From: an uncultured Ignavibacterium sp.
GTDB lineage: Bacteria; Bacteroidota; Ignavibacteria; Ignavibacteriales; Ignavibacteriaceae
Direction: 5' to 3'
Length of the DNA: 54,156 bases
NCBI GenBank assembly: GCA_937125135.1
Contig: CAKZLD010000219.1
Span: 1 to 54,156, forward strand
The translations under genes were made by a program, and so were the position numbers. Below, piece after piece: positions 38,665 to 48,124 of the stretch; position 1 is the first letter of the stretch; each line of letters begins with the position of its first letter. The notes beneath the pieces were generated by a model, which did no database searches, was not told the origin of the DNA, and was given only the letters and a program-made list of their open reading frames with translations.

Positions 38665-39201
38665 CTATTGAATTATAAATTTGCTGAAATAAAGATCGTT
38701 TATTTTCACTTTAGGAATTTTGGATTCTATATTCTGAACTATCTGCAATTTTAATGAATCTCTCTGGGCAACATTACTCAATTCATTTACTGTTTTTCTG
38801 GCAATGCTACTTATAACTATATCCTTAAGAATTATTGATTTCTCTTCCATAATCTTTTTTGATTCTGCACTATTCATATCAAAACCGAGACTGGTTAATA
38901 CAAGAATTTTCCCGTTCGATTCTGCTGGATTGCATATTACATCTTCAAGTGTAAAAAGAAATTCTCCTACTGATTTTGCAGAAGAGTTTTTTTCGTCGTT
39001 TTTCTCTGTATCTTTTTTATTATTCTCTTCGCTATTCTGTTCATCGTTGCTGGATTTTTCCATCTTCACATTTTCCTTAGAATTTGAATTGTCCTGTTCA
39101 CTATGATTTTGTGAAAGCAAAATGTTTGCTGTTATAAAATAGACCACCACAAGTTGGAGTATAAAAAGCGGTAAACCAATAATTAAAATTTTTGATTTCA
39201 T
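38665..39201 (-). CDS. fliL: Flagellar basal body-associated FliL-like protein
   Basis: N-terminal TM, acidic linker, C-term ILKDIVISSIARKTVNELS...KVKINDLYFSKFIIQ; upstream of fliM. Confidence 0.85.
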   Translation of the reverse strand: MKSKILIIGLPLFILQLVVVYFITANILLSQNHSEQDNSNSKENVKMEKSSNDEQNSEENNKKDTEKNDEKNSSAKSVGEFLFTLEDVICNPAESNGKILVLTSLGFDMNSAESKKIMEEKSIILKDIVISSIARKTVNELSNVAQRDSLKLQIVQNIESKIPKVKINDLYFSKFIIQ

Positions 39202-39253
39202 TTTTTGCTCTAAATCTTATTGTAGTAATTCATATTCAATTTTTTTTATAAGT

Positions 39254-39269
39254 CTCAATCAATATGCCA
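39254..39269 (-). promoter_or_regulatory. Near-consensus sigma-54-like element upstream of fliL
   Basis: Minus strand TGGCATATTGATTGAG: GG-N10-GA (one mismatch to GC) about 55 bp upstream of the fliL ATG. Confidence 0.35.
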
Positions 39270-39340
39270 GTAAAATTGATTAAATAACCAAATAAAATGA
39301 GTTTAATGAGTATAAAATTGGTTATTATTAAACAGTTGGA

Positions 39341-39376
39341 TAAAAATAAAAAGGGAGCCTCCATTAAGAGACTCCC
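39341..39376 (-). terminator. Rho-independent terminator downstream of flgE
   Basis: Minus strand GGGAGTCTCTTAATGGAGGCTCCC hairpin followed by TTTTTATTTTTA. Confidence 0.88.
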
Positions 39377-39399
39377 CTATTTGAGGGCTAAGGAAGGGA

Positions 39400-41031
39400 C
39401 TATCTTACAAGATTTGTAATTTCCTGAAGTAATGAATCTGAAACAGTAACAACTCTGGCACTTGCCTGAAAGCCACGCTGAGAAACAATCATTCTAGTAA
39501 ATTCTTCTGATAGATCAACATTAGATTGCTCTAATGCACCAGATTGGATTGTAGTTCCTGAAGATTCGCCTGGTTCGGCAACTAAAGCTTCGCCAGTATT
39601 TGCACTTACTGTAAATAGATTTTCACCAACACTTAAAAGACCATTAACATTTGGGAAAATTGCCAACATTATCTGAGCTAGTTTTCTTGATTGACCGTTA
39701 CTGAATACACCTATGATGTGACCATATTTATCAATATTCAAATTTGATAATGAAGCAGAAGCTGAACCATTTTGACTTAATGCAGAAACAACGGAACTAG
39801 CTGATGTTTGTGTGATTCCATCAAAGCCTTCTCCAAAATTTAATGTAACATTTTGTGAGCTTGCTCCGCCTGTTGGATTAAATGTCAAAACAGGAGGATT
39901 TGGGATGATAACATTTATAGAACCATCAGTATTGAAAGTAATACTTCCTGAATTTCCGCTCAAAGTACCTGAACTTTCAGGAACAGATGCTGACCATCTC
40001 CAGTTATTGTTACCTACTTTTGTGAATTTCAAAGTCAGAATGTGGGGGTTGCCTAATGAATCAAAAATAGTTACTGAACCGGTGATGATGGTCGGTTTTC
40101 TGTTTGAATCAACTGTTGATGCGACGGTGCTTGTGGCATTATTCTGAGTAATCTGTGTCATATTAAAATTAAAGTTGATACCCAAAGTTGTATCCTGAAT
40201 CTGAATAACAGCAGGTGGATTTCCATTGACTGTTGCTAATGCTCCTGTGGTAGGATTAAAAACGACGGGGACAGTAGTTGGTCCTAAAACTGTACTACCA
40301 TTAGAATTCCGTAAGCGATATTGCATATTATAAGTGTCAGCACCGGTTTTAGTATATGTAACAATGAAAGTATAGCTATTTCCATTTTCATCATAAATAG
40401 TATTTTGATCTGTTACTGATTCTCCAATTGCAAGTGCAGAATTGATATTACCTGTTTGTAGATAATTTTCTGAACGAGTTAATGATGATGCACTATTTAG
40501 ATTTCCACCCCAGGAAATTTGAGAAGTAACAACTGCAGGTAGTCTCATATTAGAATCTATCTTTATATTTTCAAGGTAATTACCCGGAGGAATGATTCCA
40601 TCTTTAGCTACTTTACCTTGAACAATACCACCATTTTGTGGATTAACTAATCTTCCTTCAGCATCAAATATAAATGAACCTGCTCTTGTGAAGAATTTTT
40701 CTCCGTTATTTTCAAGAATAAATAATCCGGATCCTTGTAGAGCCAAGTCGGTAGTAATACCAGTACCTTCAAAGGTTCCTTGATTCCAGGTTCTGTCAAC
40801 AGTATTTATTCTCATACCTAAACCAATCTGAAAGCTATTTATTCCGCCGGTAGTATTTGTTGGATTAGAACCATACCTTAAAATTCTATTAAATGTATCA
40901 CTGAAAGTAATGCGTGAACCTTTGTAACCGATTGTATTGACATTAGAAATATTGTTACTTATAACGTCCATCATATATTGATGATTTCTTAGACCAGAGA
41001 CACCCGAAAAGAGTGAATTTAAAAGTGGCAT
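39400..41031 (-). CDS. flgE: Flagellar hook protein FlgE
   Basis: NSLFSGVSGLRNHQYMMDVISNNISNVNTIGYKGSRITFSDTF ... SNVDLSEEFTRMIVSQRGFQASARVV. Confidence 0.96.
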   Translation of the reverse strand: MPLLNSLFSGVSGLRNHQYMMDVISNNISNVNTIGYKGSRITFSDTFNRILRYGSNPTNTTGGINSFQIGLGMRINTVDRTWNQGTFEGTGITTDLALQGSGLFILENNGEKFFTRAGSFIFDAEGRLVNPQNGGIVQGKVAKDGIIPPGNYLENIKIDSNMRLPAVVTSQISWGGNLNSASSLTRSENYLQTGNINSALAIGESVTDQNTIYDENGNSYTFIVTYTKTGADTYNMQYRLRNSNGSTVLGPTTVPVVFNPTTGALATVNGNPPAVIQIQDTTLGINFNFNMTQITQNNATSTVASTVDSNRKPTIITGSVTIFDSLGNPHILTLKFTKVGNNNWRWSASVPESSGTLSGNSGSITFNTDGSINVIIPNPPVLTFNPTGGASSQNVTLNFGEGFDGITQTSASSVVSALSQNGSASASLSNLNIDKYGHIIGVFSNGQSRKLAQIMLAIFPNVNGLLSVGENLFTVSANTGEALVAEPGESSGTTIQSGALEQSNVDLSEEFTRMIVSQRGFQASARVVTVSDSLLQEITNLVR

Positions 41032-41070
41032 AATGACCTCCTATGTTTTTAAATTTTTTTATTAAATTTT

Positions 41071-41121
41071 GTCCGACTTCAGTCAGTCGGTCGGACTGGG
41101 CGTCCTCGAAAGGTCCCGCCC
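41071..41121 (-). other. Structured leader upstream of flgE (two GC-rich hairpins)
   Basis: GTCCGAC (41071-41077)/GTCGGAC (41090-41096) and GGGCG (41098-41102)/CGCCC (41117-41121) with an inner CCT-TTCG-AGG stem on the minus strand. Confidence 0.7.
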
Positions 41122-41139
41122 ATAGTTAATTATTTAATT

Positions 41140-41511
41140 TTATGCAAATACTACTGAATCAATATTTGTGAACACATTCTCACTACTGCTCTCTATCGGC
41201 AGTGCAGTAATTATTGTTCTATTTGGGATATTAACGATAAACGCAGTTGAGTTCATCATTACAAGTGAATCTCTTGAACCTTTTTGCTCAGCTTTATCAA
41301 CCGCTTCATTAATTTTCGTTAAGTCTTCATCACTTAACTTAATGTGTCTTTCTTCCAGTCTTTTGACAGCGTGATGAGAAAACTTAATTTTCTCCAGCTC
41401 TTGTTGAAAGATAGATTCAAAGCTATCTGATGAGCCACGATTATGTACCCGATTTCCTTCAAAGTTGTTTATCGGAAGGAAGGGTACTTGTATTCCATTT
41501 ATCTCATACAT
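41140..41511 (-). CDS. Flagellar operon protein (TIGR02530-like)
   Basis: FSHHAVKRLEERHIKLSDEDLTKINEAVDKAEQKGSRDSLVMMNSTAFIVNIPNRTIITAL; between flgD and flgE. Confidence 0.88.
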   Translation of the reverse strand: MYEINGIQVPFLPINNFEGNRVHNRGSSDSFESIFQQELEKIKFSHHAVKRLEERHIKLSDEDLTKINEAVDKAEQKGSRDSLVMMNSTAFIVNIPNRTIITALPIESSSENVFTNIDSVVFA

Positions 41512-41525
41512 TTTTTACCTCCGTT

Positions 41526-42197
41526 TTATGGATTTAATATTTCAGTTATATCTTTTAAGTTATATTCGACGCCATTTACAAGAAGTTTAGTCCCTAATTC
41601 TGTAAATCTGACACCATCAATTTTTCCAAATAGGAACAAGCTTACATCAATTGCATTTCCATTGTAATCATTTGCAATAACTTCAAATCTGTATTTACCA
41701 TTAGGAACTTTGTCACCTTTATTATCGGTAAAATCCCAGGAAAGTTTATTATCTCCTGCATTTCCGGAAACATTTTCTATTGTCTTGACCAATGCACCAT
41801 TTTCATTATAAATTTTTATAGTAACAGATTTTGCATTAGTACTTAAGTTATAACCAATGATTTGTTCGTTTTGTCCGACATAGTTAAACTCACTTTTATC
41901 AAGTTTTGCATTTTTTCCGATAAGAGTTGCAGCAAGAGTGTTATTAATAGATTGAGATAATAAATAGTTGGCATCAAGGCTTGTTTTCATTGATTCATTA
42001 AGATTAATTAATTGTTCGACAGAAGTAAACTGTGCAAGCTGAGCAGCGAACTCTGCTGATTCCATCGGATTTAGTGGATCTTGATTTTTCATTTGAGTTA
42101 ACATTAATTTCAGGAAATCATCTTTCCCCATTACATTTTTATTCTTCTGCTGATTTCCATTTATTGAACCATAGCTAGTTAAACTACCAGTCAACAT
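41526..42197 (-). CDS. flgD: Flagellar hook capping protein FlgD
   Basis: GKDDFLKLMLTQMKNQDPLNPMESAEFAAQLAQFTSVEQL. Confidence 0.95.
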   Translation of the reverse strand: MLTGSLTSYGSINGNQQKNKNVMGKDDFLKLMLTQMKNQDPLNPMESAEFAAQLAQFTSVEQLINLNESMKTSLDANYLLSQSINNTLAATLIGKNAKLDKSEFNYVGQNEQIIGYNLSTNAKSVTIKIYNENGALVKTIENVSGNAGDNKLSWDFTDNKGDKVPNGKYRFEVIANDYNGNAIDVSLFLFGKIDGVRFTELGTKLLVNGVEYNLKDITEILNP

Positions 42198-42206
42198 TTT
42201 TGTCTC

Positions 42207-45200
42207 CTATGCTAAATATTCGATTGTATTATAACCGAGATTCCTTTGTTTTACTTCATCAGTTTTATCTTCGTTCTGGAGGATATTTTTATTATTTCCG
42301 TTTTTTCTCTTTTGATTTGCACTGTTTTGACCTTTGTGCTCTTCAGATCCGAGATAAACATTCAGATTTTGTGGATTCAAACCTTCTTGTCTGAGAGATT
42401 CTCTTAAGTGAGTTAAGTTCGACAAAATAATATTCTTTGCTTGTTCTGATTGTACTTCTATCTTGGCAGAGACAATGTTTTCAGAGTTATCAATTGTGAT
42501 TTTAACTCTGCCAAGTTCCTCTGGATAAAGTCTTAATTCAACCGAGTTGTTATTTTTGAATAGATTATTTAGTTCTGCACGATAATTTAGATTATTTTCA
42601 TTTAGAGTTTTTACAAAATTCTCTAAAGACTTTGATTCAATAAATTTATTAAATTCAAATTTCTTCGTATCAATATTAAGTTCGTTATTAGACTTCATTG
42701 ATACTGAAGAAATCTTCTTATCAAGCCCTGAAACAGTGTTCCTGAAATCAATATTAATTTCTTCGTCAACATTGTGGTTTTCTTTGATTAAAGTGCTTTT
42801 GCTTTCCTGATAAGAATTTTTAGAACCATCTTCCTGCTGATTGTTAAATTCATTCTTAGCTTCGTTATTCAATAGTTCTTTATTAGGAACATTAATCTTT
42901 TCAGCACTTATCTTTGTTTCTTTTTGATTATCAGAATTGATTTTCAGAGTTTGTGAAAATGACTGCTTATTCTCTGAACTTTCTTGATTAAATCCAACAA
43001 CACCTTTAGGTGGCTTTTCACTTACAATTCTTATATGATTATCGTTTGACGAATATTCTTTCTGAATTTTAATGATATTACTTTCGGTTCTTAAGTTAAT
43101 TCCTTCATTCTTATTTAATCCGTCAACTGATTTAGTATTAATAGTTTGAATTTTTTGTTCAGTTTTATGAAAATCTGAATTTGGTTTCGAGTCTTCCATT
43201 GAAATTGATTTATTCTTTTGAGTTTGGTTATCTGAAGAAACGGATTTTGAAGCAATATCAACTTTTAATGATTTGATATCTTGATTTGTCAATGTTTTGT
43301 TGTTTTCGGATTTATTTTCAGTTTGGTTTTGCAAGTCGTTTATGTTTAAGTCAGTTAAGGATGATTTTTGTTTTTCAAATGACTTAATTGAAGAAGTCAA
43401 TTCGGTGTTTTGATTTTTAATTTCCGCTAAACGATTTAAATCGGTTTTGCTCTTGCTTGTAAACTCAAAATTTCTATTTATATCCTTTGAAAAATTTTGC
43501 TTTAAAGAACCAGTTGAAGATTCAGAATCTTTAATTGATGAATCGTTAATTGATGAATCGTTAATTTTTAATTTAGTTACAGATTTGTATGTACTAAAAT
43601 CGTCCGGATTTCTAAATAAGCTTTTATCTGGTTTAACATTTAATGGCTCACTTGGTTTATCTGTAACATTATCTAAGATTAAAGATTTATTTGTTGATTG
43701 ACGATTTTTTATTTCAAAATTCTCAGTCAATAATTCATTATCATTAAAACTAATCTTAACATTTTTTGTTTCGGTATCAGTATATGACGGTTTGAAATTA
43801 TTTGAAACAGACTGATCTTCGTTGGAGGTACTAATGTTTGGTTTGATATTTTCAATTTTAGAATTTGAATTTTGACTATCAAAAGTATCGTTTAGATAAT
43901 TCCCAGTAACTTTATTTGTAACATTTTCAAAATTGTTTTGAATTGAACGATTTGTTGAAACTACTTCTGAAGCTTTAATATCAGATTTTATATTTAATTC
44001 GTTTGCAGGAATTTTTATTGCTTTTACATCCGACTCGTTTTTGGGATTAACAACAAAGTCATTTCGCTGATTTAGTTTAATATTTTCAAAGTTTATTGAT
44101 TTGTCACTCGACTGAATATTTTTAATCTCAGTTTGATTTTTTAATATTGGATTATCATCATTAGTAAGTTCGATACTTCTTAAATCCCTATCCACAATAA
44201 CTGTTTTATTGTTATTCCTAATCGGATTAACTTCAGTAGAAACATTATTTTGTTGGATTGATTGGTTACTTTCTTCTTTTTGATTTAATACTGTTTTCTG
44301 ACCGTTTATTTTTTCTAAATTTAACTTGGAAACAGTAGAAAGTTCTGATTGAACACTTGCTTTATTATATGAAATTGCTCTAAAAAGATTTTGCAATTGT
44401 CTGTCTGATATGAAAGTATCATTTTGATTTAGACCAGTACCAGCATCAATGATTTCATTTTGCTGAGACTGTTGATTAGTAATTACTTTGACAGTTATAT
44501 CATTTTTATTTGTTGTCTGATTGCTTTCGAGTGCTTTTGTAATATCGGTTATAATTTCAGGGTTAACTGATGATTTTGTAGAGACCGTATTTGATCTATC
44601 TGTCTGAATAATAATTTTTATTTGAGGATTGTCAGAATTTTTTGAACTTGATTTTTCAATTTTTGAAACAGGATTTAATAAATCATTTTCTTGTTTCTGA
44701 GTATTAGAAATCAGTTCAGTAATTGACTTTTGCTCGGTTTTAATTTCAGTAGAATGTGCTTTTATTGTTTGCTCAATACTACTATTCTTAACAGAATGAG
44801 TTTCATTCGAATGTTTATAATTTGTCTCACCACTCTTAACTTTTTCAGTAGTGGAAATTAATTCTTCTTTAAGTTGGTCATCCTTCACCGTAGTCTCAAA
44901 TACAATATCACTTTTTGGTTGAGGAATAACAGAATCATTATTGAATTTTCTTTCCGAACTATCCTGATTTTTTAATTGAATATTTTGCAAGATAGTTTGG
45001 TCTTCATCGTTCGCTAAATTTTTATTTTCAGAAGGAAATAACTTCCTTTCTGTTTTTTCAGCTTGAGGTAAATGCTCTATAATTTCTGAACTCGTTTTTG
45101 AAAGATAATTCTTACTATCAGAGTTATTATCTGGAATAAATTGATGTTCAGATTTAAGTTCATTGTTGAGAGTTTGAATTTGTGTCTTGTTATTTTCTTT

Positions 45201-45818
45201 GATGTCCGGTTTATCCTGAGTAATTATTGATGGAATCACCTGAGATAATATCTCAAATAACACTTTTTTACCAGCTGCGCTAAGAGTCAATGAGAAAGCA
45301 GACTCATTTTCAATAGTTTCAAAAAGAAATTTTTCAATGTTTGGAATGTGAGAGCTATCTACATTTTGAGATAAAATGAAATTTTTAGAAAAAAGTTTTA
45401 ATTCAACATTTTCAGATAAATTATTTTTCTCAACCAGTAGTTTTATCAGATTAGAAAAACTGTTTACAAATTGTTGAGGTGAGTAAATAATCTTTTCCGT
45501 TTCGCTGATCTTTTGATTATTAGAATTATCCTCTTCAAAAAATAATTTTGACAAAGAAACGATTGGATCATTTGTCTCTTTGAAATTTGTATTCGACAAT
45601 ATTACATTTGAATCAAAACTATAATTGATAAAAACACTTTTATAATCAATCAAGTTGCCGCCAATATGCTCTGGTATCAAGCCTAATTTTTCAGAATCAT
45701 TATTTACATTCATTATCTCTGAGAAAAGAAATCCGAACATCTTTTCTGAGTTTTCTGATTTACCTGAGTGTTCAGAATTTACTAACGGTTTTGACAAAAA
45801 GAGTGTGTTGATTAGCAT
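42207..45818 (-). CDS. fliK: Giant flagellar hook-length control protein FliK (1203 aa)
   Basis: C-terminal SVELRLYPEELGRVKITIDNSENIVSAKIEVQSEQAKNIILSNLTHLRESLRQEGLN; long Asn/Ser/Lys/Gln-rich N-terminal region. Confidence 0.92.
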   Translation of the reverse strand: MLINTLFLSKPLVNSEHSGKSENSEKMFGFLFSEIMNVNNDSEKLGLIPEHIGGNLIDYKSVFINYSFDSNVILSNTNFKETNDPIVSLSKLFFEEDNSNNQKISETEKIIYSPQQFVNSFSNLIKLLVEKNNLSENVELKLFSKNFILSQNVDSSHIPNIEKFLFETIENESAFSLTLSAAGKKVLFEILSQVIPSIITQDKPDIKENNKTQIQTLNNELKSEHQFIPDNNSDSKNYLSKTSSEIIEHLPQAEKTERKLFPSENKNLANDEDQTILQNIQLKNQDSSERKFNNDSVIPQPKSDIVFETTVKDDQLKEELISTTEKVKSGETNYKHSNETHSVKNSSIEQTIKAHSTEIKTEQKSITELISNTQKQENDLLNPVSKIEKSSSKNSDNPQIKIIIQTDRSNTVSTKSSVNPEIITDITKALESNQTTNKNDITVKVITNQQSQQNEIIDAGTGLNQNDTFISDRQLQNLFRAISYNKASVQSELSTVSKLNLEKINGQKTVLNQKEESNQSIQQNNVSTEVNPIRNNNKTVIVDRDLRSIELTNDDNPILKNQTEIKNIQSSDKSINFENIKLNQRNDFVVNPKNESDVKAIKIPANELNIKSDIKASEVVSTNRSIQNNFENVTNKVTGNYLNDTFDSQNSNSKIENIKPNISTSNEDQSVSNNFKPSYTDTETKNVKISFNDNELLTENFEIKNRQSTNKSLILDNVTDKPSEPLNVKPDKSLFRNPDDFSTYKSVTKLKINDSSINDSSIKDSESSTGSLKQNFSKDINRNFEFTSKSKTDLNRLAEIKNQNTELTSSIKSFEKQKSSLTDLNINDLQNQTENKSENNKTLTNQDIKSLKVDIASKSVSSDNQTQKNKSISMEDSKPNSDFHKTEQKIQTINTKSVDGLNKNEGINLRTESNIIKIQKEYSSNDNHIRIVSEKPPKGVVGFNQESSENKQSFSQTLKINSDNQKETKISAEKINVPNKELLNNEAKNEFNNQQEDGSKNSYQESKSTLIKENHNVDEEINIDFRNTVSGLDKKISSVSMKSNNELNIDTKKFEFNKFIESKSLENFVKTLNENNLNYRAELNNLFKNNNSVELRLYPEELGRVKITIDNSENIVSAKIEVQSEQAKNIILSNLTHLRESLRQEGLNPQNLNVYLGSEEHKGQNSANQKRKNGNNKNILQNEDKTDEVKQRNLGYNTIEYLA
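43531..43567. repeat. 15-bp in-frame tandem repeat inside fliK
   Basis: TTAATTGATGAATCG x2 (43531-43545, 43546-43560) plus partial third; encodes NDSSINDSSIKDSE. Confidence 0.8.
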
Positions 45819-46357
45819 TATTCAAACCTTGTTAATTTGTGAACATATTCTGATTCAAGAAACGAGATGATTTTTGCTGCCTTTTTTTGTTTCATAGCAT
45901 AAATGATATCTCTCGCTTGATTATCGGAATAATTTTTTAATAGTTTAGAAGCCTGAGCCGGAGGCAGATTTTCAACCAATTTGACAGTCTTTTTCAACCA
46001 AGCAGAATATGCAGAGTCTCTTTTAGCTTTCTCAACTAAATTTTTGTTAACCTCTGAGTTTGATTTTTCGTCTGTTTTATTTTCTGTTATCGATTGATCT
46101 TTTTGATTAAAATTATTTTGGAAACCATTAAGTCCAGTTTTGTCAACTAAGGTTGTATCACTCTCGGATTGAGAATTATTCACAGTAACAGTATCTTTAA
46201 TCGCCAAAGAATCTGCAGCAGCGAGTGATTGATTGTCCAACCTTGGAGAGAAGTCGAATTGGAAAATGTTGTTATAAAGAGTGTTTAGATAAACCAACAT
46301 TCCAGTAACAAATAGGAAAGCAAAAACAAACGGAATTACTATTGCAATATTTTTCAT
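45818..46357 (-). CDS. MotE/MgtE-N-like flagellar protein
   Basis: N-terminal TM; C-term WLKKTVKLVENLPPAQASKLLKNYSDNQARDIIYAMKQKKAAKIISFLE; between fliJ and fliK. Confidence 0.75.
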   Translation of the reverse strand: MKNIAIVIPFVFAFLFVTGMLVYLNTLYNNIFQFDFSPRLDNQSLAAADSLAIKDTVTVNNSQSESDTTLVDKTGLNGFQNNFNQKDQSITENKTDEKSNSEVNKNLVEKAKRDSAYSAWLKKTVKLVENLPPAQASKLLKNYSDNQARDIIYAMKQKKAAKIISFLESEYVHKLTRFE

Positions 46358-46806
46358 ATTCTTTCTCTCATAAAGTTTTGAATTGCTAATTCGTCAAACA
46401 TTTTCATTTCAATTTTATTTTCTTCTTTTTCAAATTCTGCTTTTTTGAGTTCCTCATATTGTTCTATTATCTTTTTTTCTTTAGAATAAATTTGAAGTTG
46501 TTTGATTTTATTCTCTTTTTCTTTTTCAAGCAGAAGTATTTCCTTTTCAATATCTTTTATTTTAGATATTAAAGTGATTTTATAATTCTGTAAGAACTGC
46601 ATTTGGGAAGAACTTATTCTTTGAAGCTTGAAATTTCTGAGTGAATCAAGTTCCTGAATCAGTTTTTCTCTTTCGGAAATTTTTTCATTTATTCTGGAGT
46701 TGACCTGCGCTATTTCTCTTTTCACCTTTGATTCAAGGTTTTCTTTTACTTTTTTTACCGATTCAAGATTGAATTTGAATTTGGACATAATCAACTCATA
46801 ACTCAA
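46354..46806 (-). CDS. fliJ: Flagellar export protein FliJ
   Basis: Coiled-coil FKFNLESVKKVKENLESKVKREIAQVN; directly after fliI. Confidence 0.85.
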   Translation of the reverse strand: MSYELIMSKFKFNLESVKKVKENLESKVKREIAQVNSRINEKISEREKLIQELDSLRNFKLQRISSSQMQFLQNYKITLISKIKDIEKEILLLEKEKENKIKQLQIYSKEKKIIEQYEELKKAEFEKEENKIEMKMFDELAIQNFMRERI

Positions 46807-48124
46807 TTATATTATTTAATCTATCTATTGTTGATCTGAAATCAGTTTTTTCAAACATATCCTGTTTAATGAAAGATTTAAGTTGACCAATTTTAGATAA
46901 TGAATGATCAATCTGAGGATTGCTTCCTTTCACATAAGCACCAATGTTAATTAAATCTTCTGCTTCTTTATAAGTTGCTAAAATTTCATTGAAAATTCTT
47001 ACTCTGTCCCAATGTTCTTTTGAAACTATATCCGGCATTACTCTGCTAATACTTTGCAGAGGGTCTATCGCTGGATAAATTCCGCTGTTCGCTAATTTTC
47101 TTGACAGCACAATGTGACCATCCAAAATTGATCTTACGGAATCAGCAATTGGTTCGGTCATATCATCGCCATCTACCAAAACAGTGTACAAGCCCGTTAT
47201 TGATCCTTGTTTTGAAGTACCAGCTCTTTCTAAAAGTTTTGGTAATGTGGCAAAAACACTTGGTGTATAACCTTTGGTGGTCGGTGGTTCACCTATTGCT
47301 AAACCAATTTCTCTTTGAGCCATTGCAAATCGGGTTACTGAATCCATCATTAGTAAAACGTCCATTCCGAGATCGCGGAAATATTCTGCGATAGTCGTAG
47401 CGAGAAAAGCACCTTTCATTCTCAATAGAGCAGATTTATCGCTTGTTGCCACAACTACAACAGACTTTTTTAATCCCTCTTCACCTAAATCTCTTTCAAT
47501 AAATTCTCTTACTTCTCTTCCTCTTTCACCTGTAAGAGCAATTACATTTATATCAGCATTAGTATTTCTTGCAATCATACCCAACAAAACACTTTTTCCG
47601 ATGCCACTGCCTGCAAAAATTCCGACTCGCTGACCTTTTCCGATGGTGAGAAGTCCGTCAATTGATCTAACGCCAGTTTGTAATGGAGTATCTATTCTTT
47701 TTCTATGAAGTGGTGATGGTGGTTGTCTATGAATTGAACGGAATGATGAATACTTAATATCTCCTTTTCCATCCATCGGACATCCTAATCCATCGATAAC
47801 TCTTCCTAATAACTCTTTACCAACTCCTATTGAAAATGGTCTTCCTTCTGCAATAATTTCTGATTTGGGTGCGATACTATGCACATCATCTAAAGCAATT
47901 GATAAAACTTTTCCATCCTTGAATCCGACAACTTCAGACCTGCAAATTAGGTTGCCATCTTTATCAATAATCTTGCAAGTTTCTCCGAGTGAAACATTTG
48001 GACCAATTGATACAATTATCAATCCGATTACATCAGTAACTTTACCACTGAGTCTTATAGTATCAGTGTTTTGAACTACTGAAACATATTTTGAGTAAAG
48101 GTTATCAATCATTGTTTTCCTCAA
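46796..48124 (-). CDS. fliI: Flagellum-specific ATPase FliI (start probably MIDNL at 48112)
   Basis: GIFAGSGIGKSVLLG; LTGERGREVREFIERDLG; MMDSVTRFAMAQREIGLAIGEPPTTKGY. Confidence 0.97.
   Translation of the reverse strand: MRKTMIDNLYSKYVSVVQNTDTIRLSGKVTDVIGLIIVSIGPNVSLGETCKIIDKDGNLICRSEVVGFKDGKVLSIALDDVHSIAPKSEIIAEGRPFSIGVGKELLGRVIDGLGCPMDGKGDIKYSSFRSIHRQPPSPLHRKRIDTPLQTGVRSIDGLLTIGKGQRVGIFAGSGIGKSVLLGMIARNTNADINVIALTGERGREVREFIERDLGEEGLKKSVVVVATSDKSALLRMKGAFLATTIAEYFRDLGMDVLLMMDSVTRFAMAQREIGLAIGEPPTTKGYTPSVFATLPKLLERAGTSKQGSITGLYTVLVDGDDMTEPIADSVRSILDGHIVLSRKLANSGIYPAIDPLQSISRVMPDIVSKEHWDRVRIFNEILATYKEAEDLINIGAYVKGSNPQIDHSLSKIGQLKSFIKQDMFEKTDFRSTIDRLNNIIEL

Noticed and set aside
39812-40147. 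Plus-strand 111-aa ORF opposite flgE
   Set aside because: Antisense shadow of a clear hook protein gene
41071-41121. Cyclic-di-GMP (GEMM) riboswitch before flgE
   Set aside because: The conserved GEMM core is not present; kept only as an unassigned structured leader
41071-41121. Rho-independent terminator before flgE
   Set aside because: No U-tract follows the hairpins on the coding strand
43447-43701. Plus-strand ORF with LIDESLIDESLI repeat
   Set aside because: Repeat comes from the fliK tandem repeat read on the wrong strand
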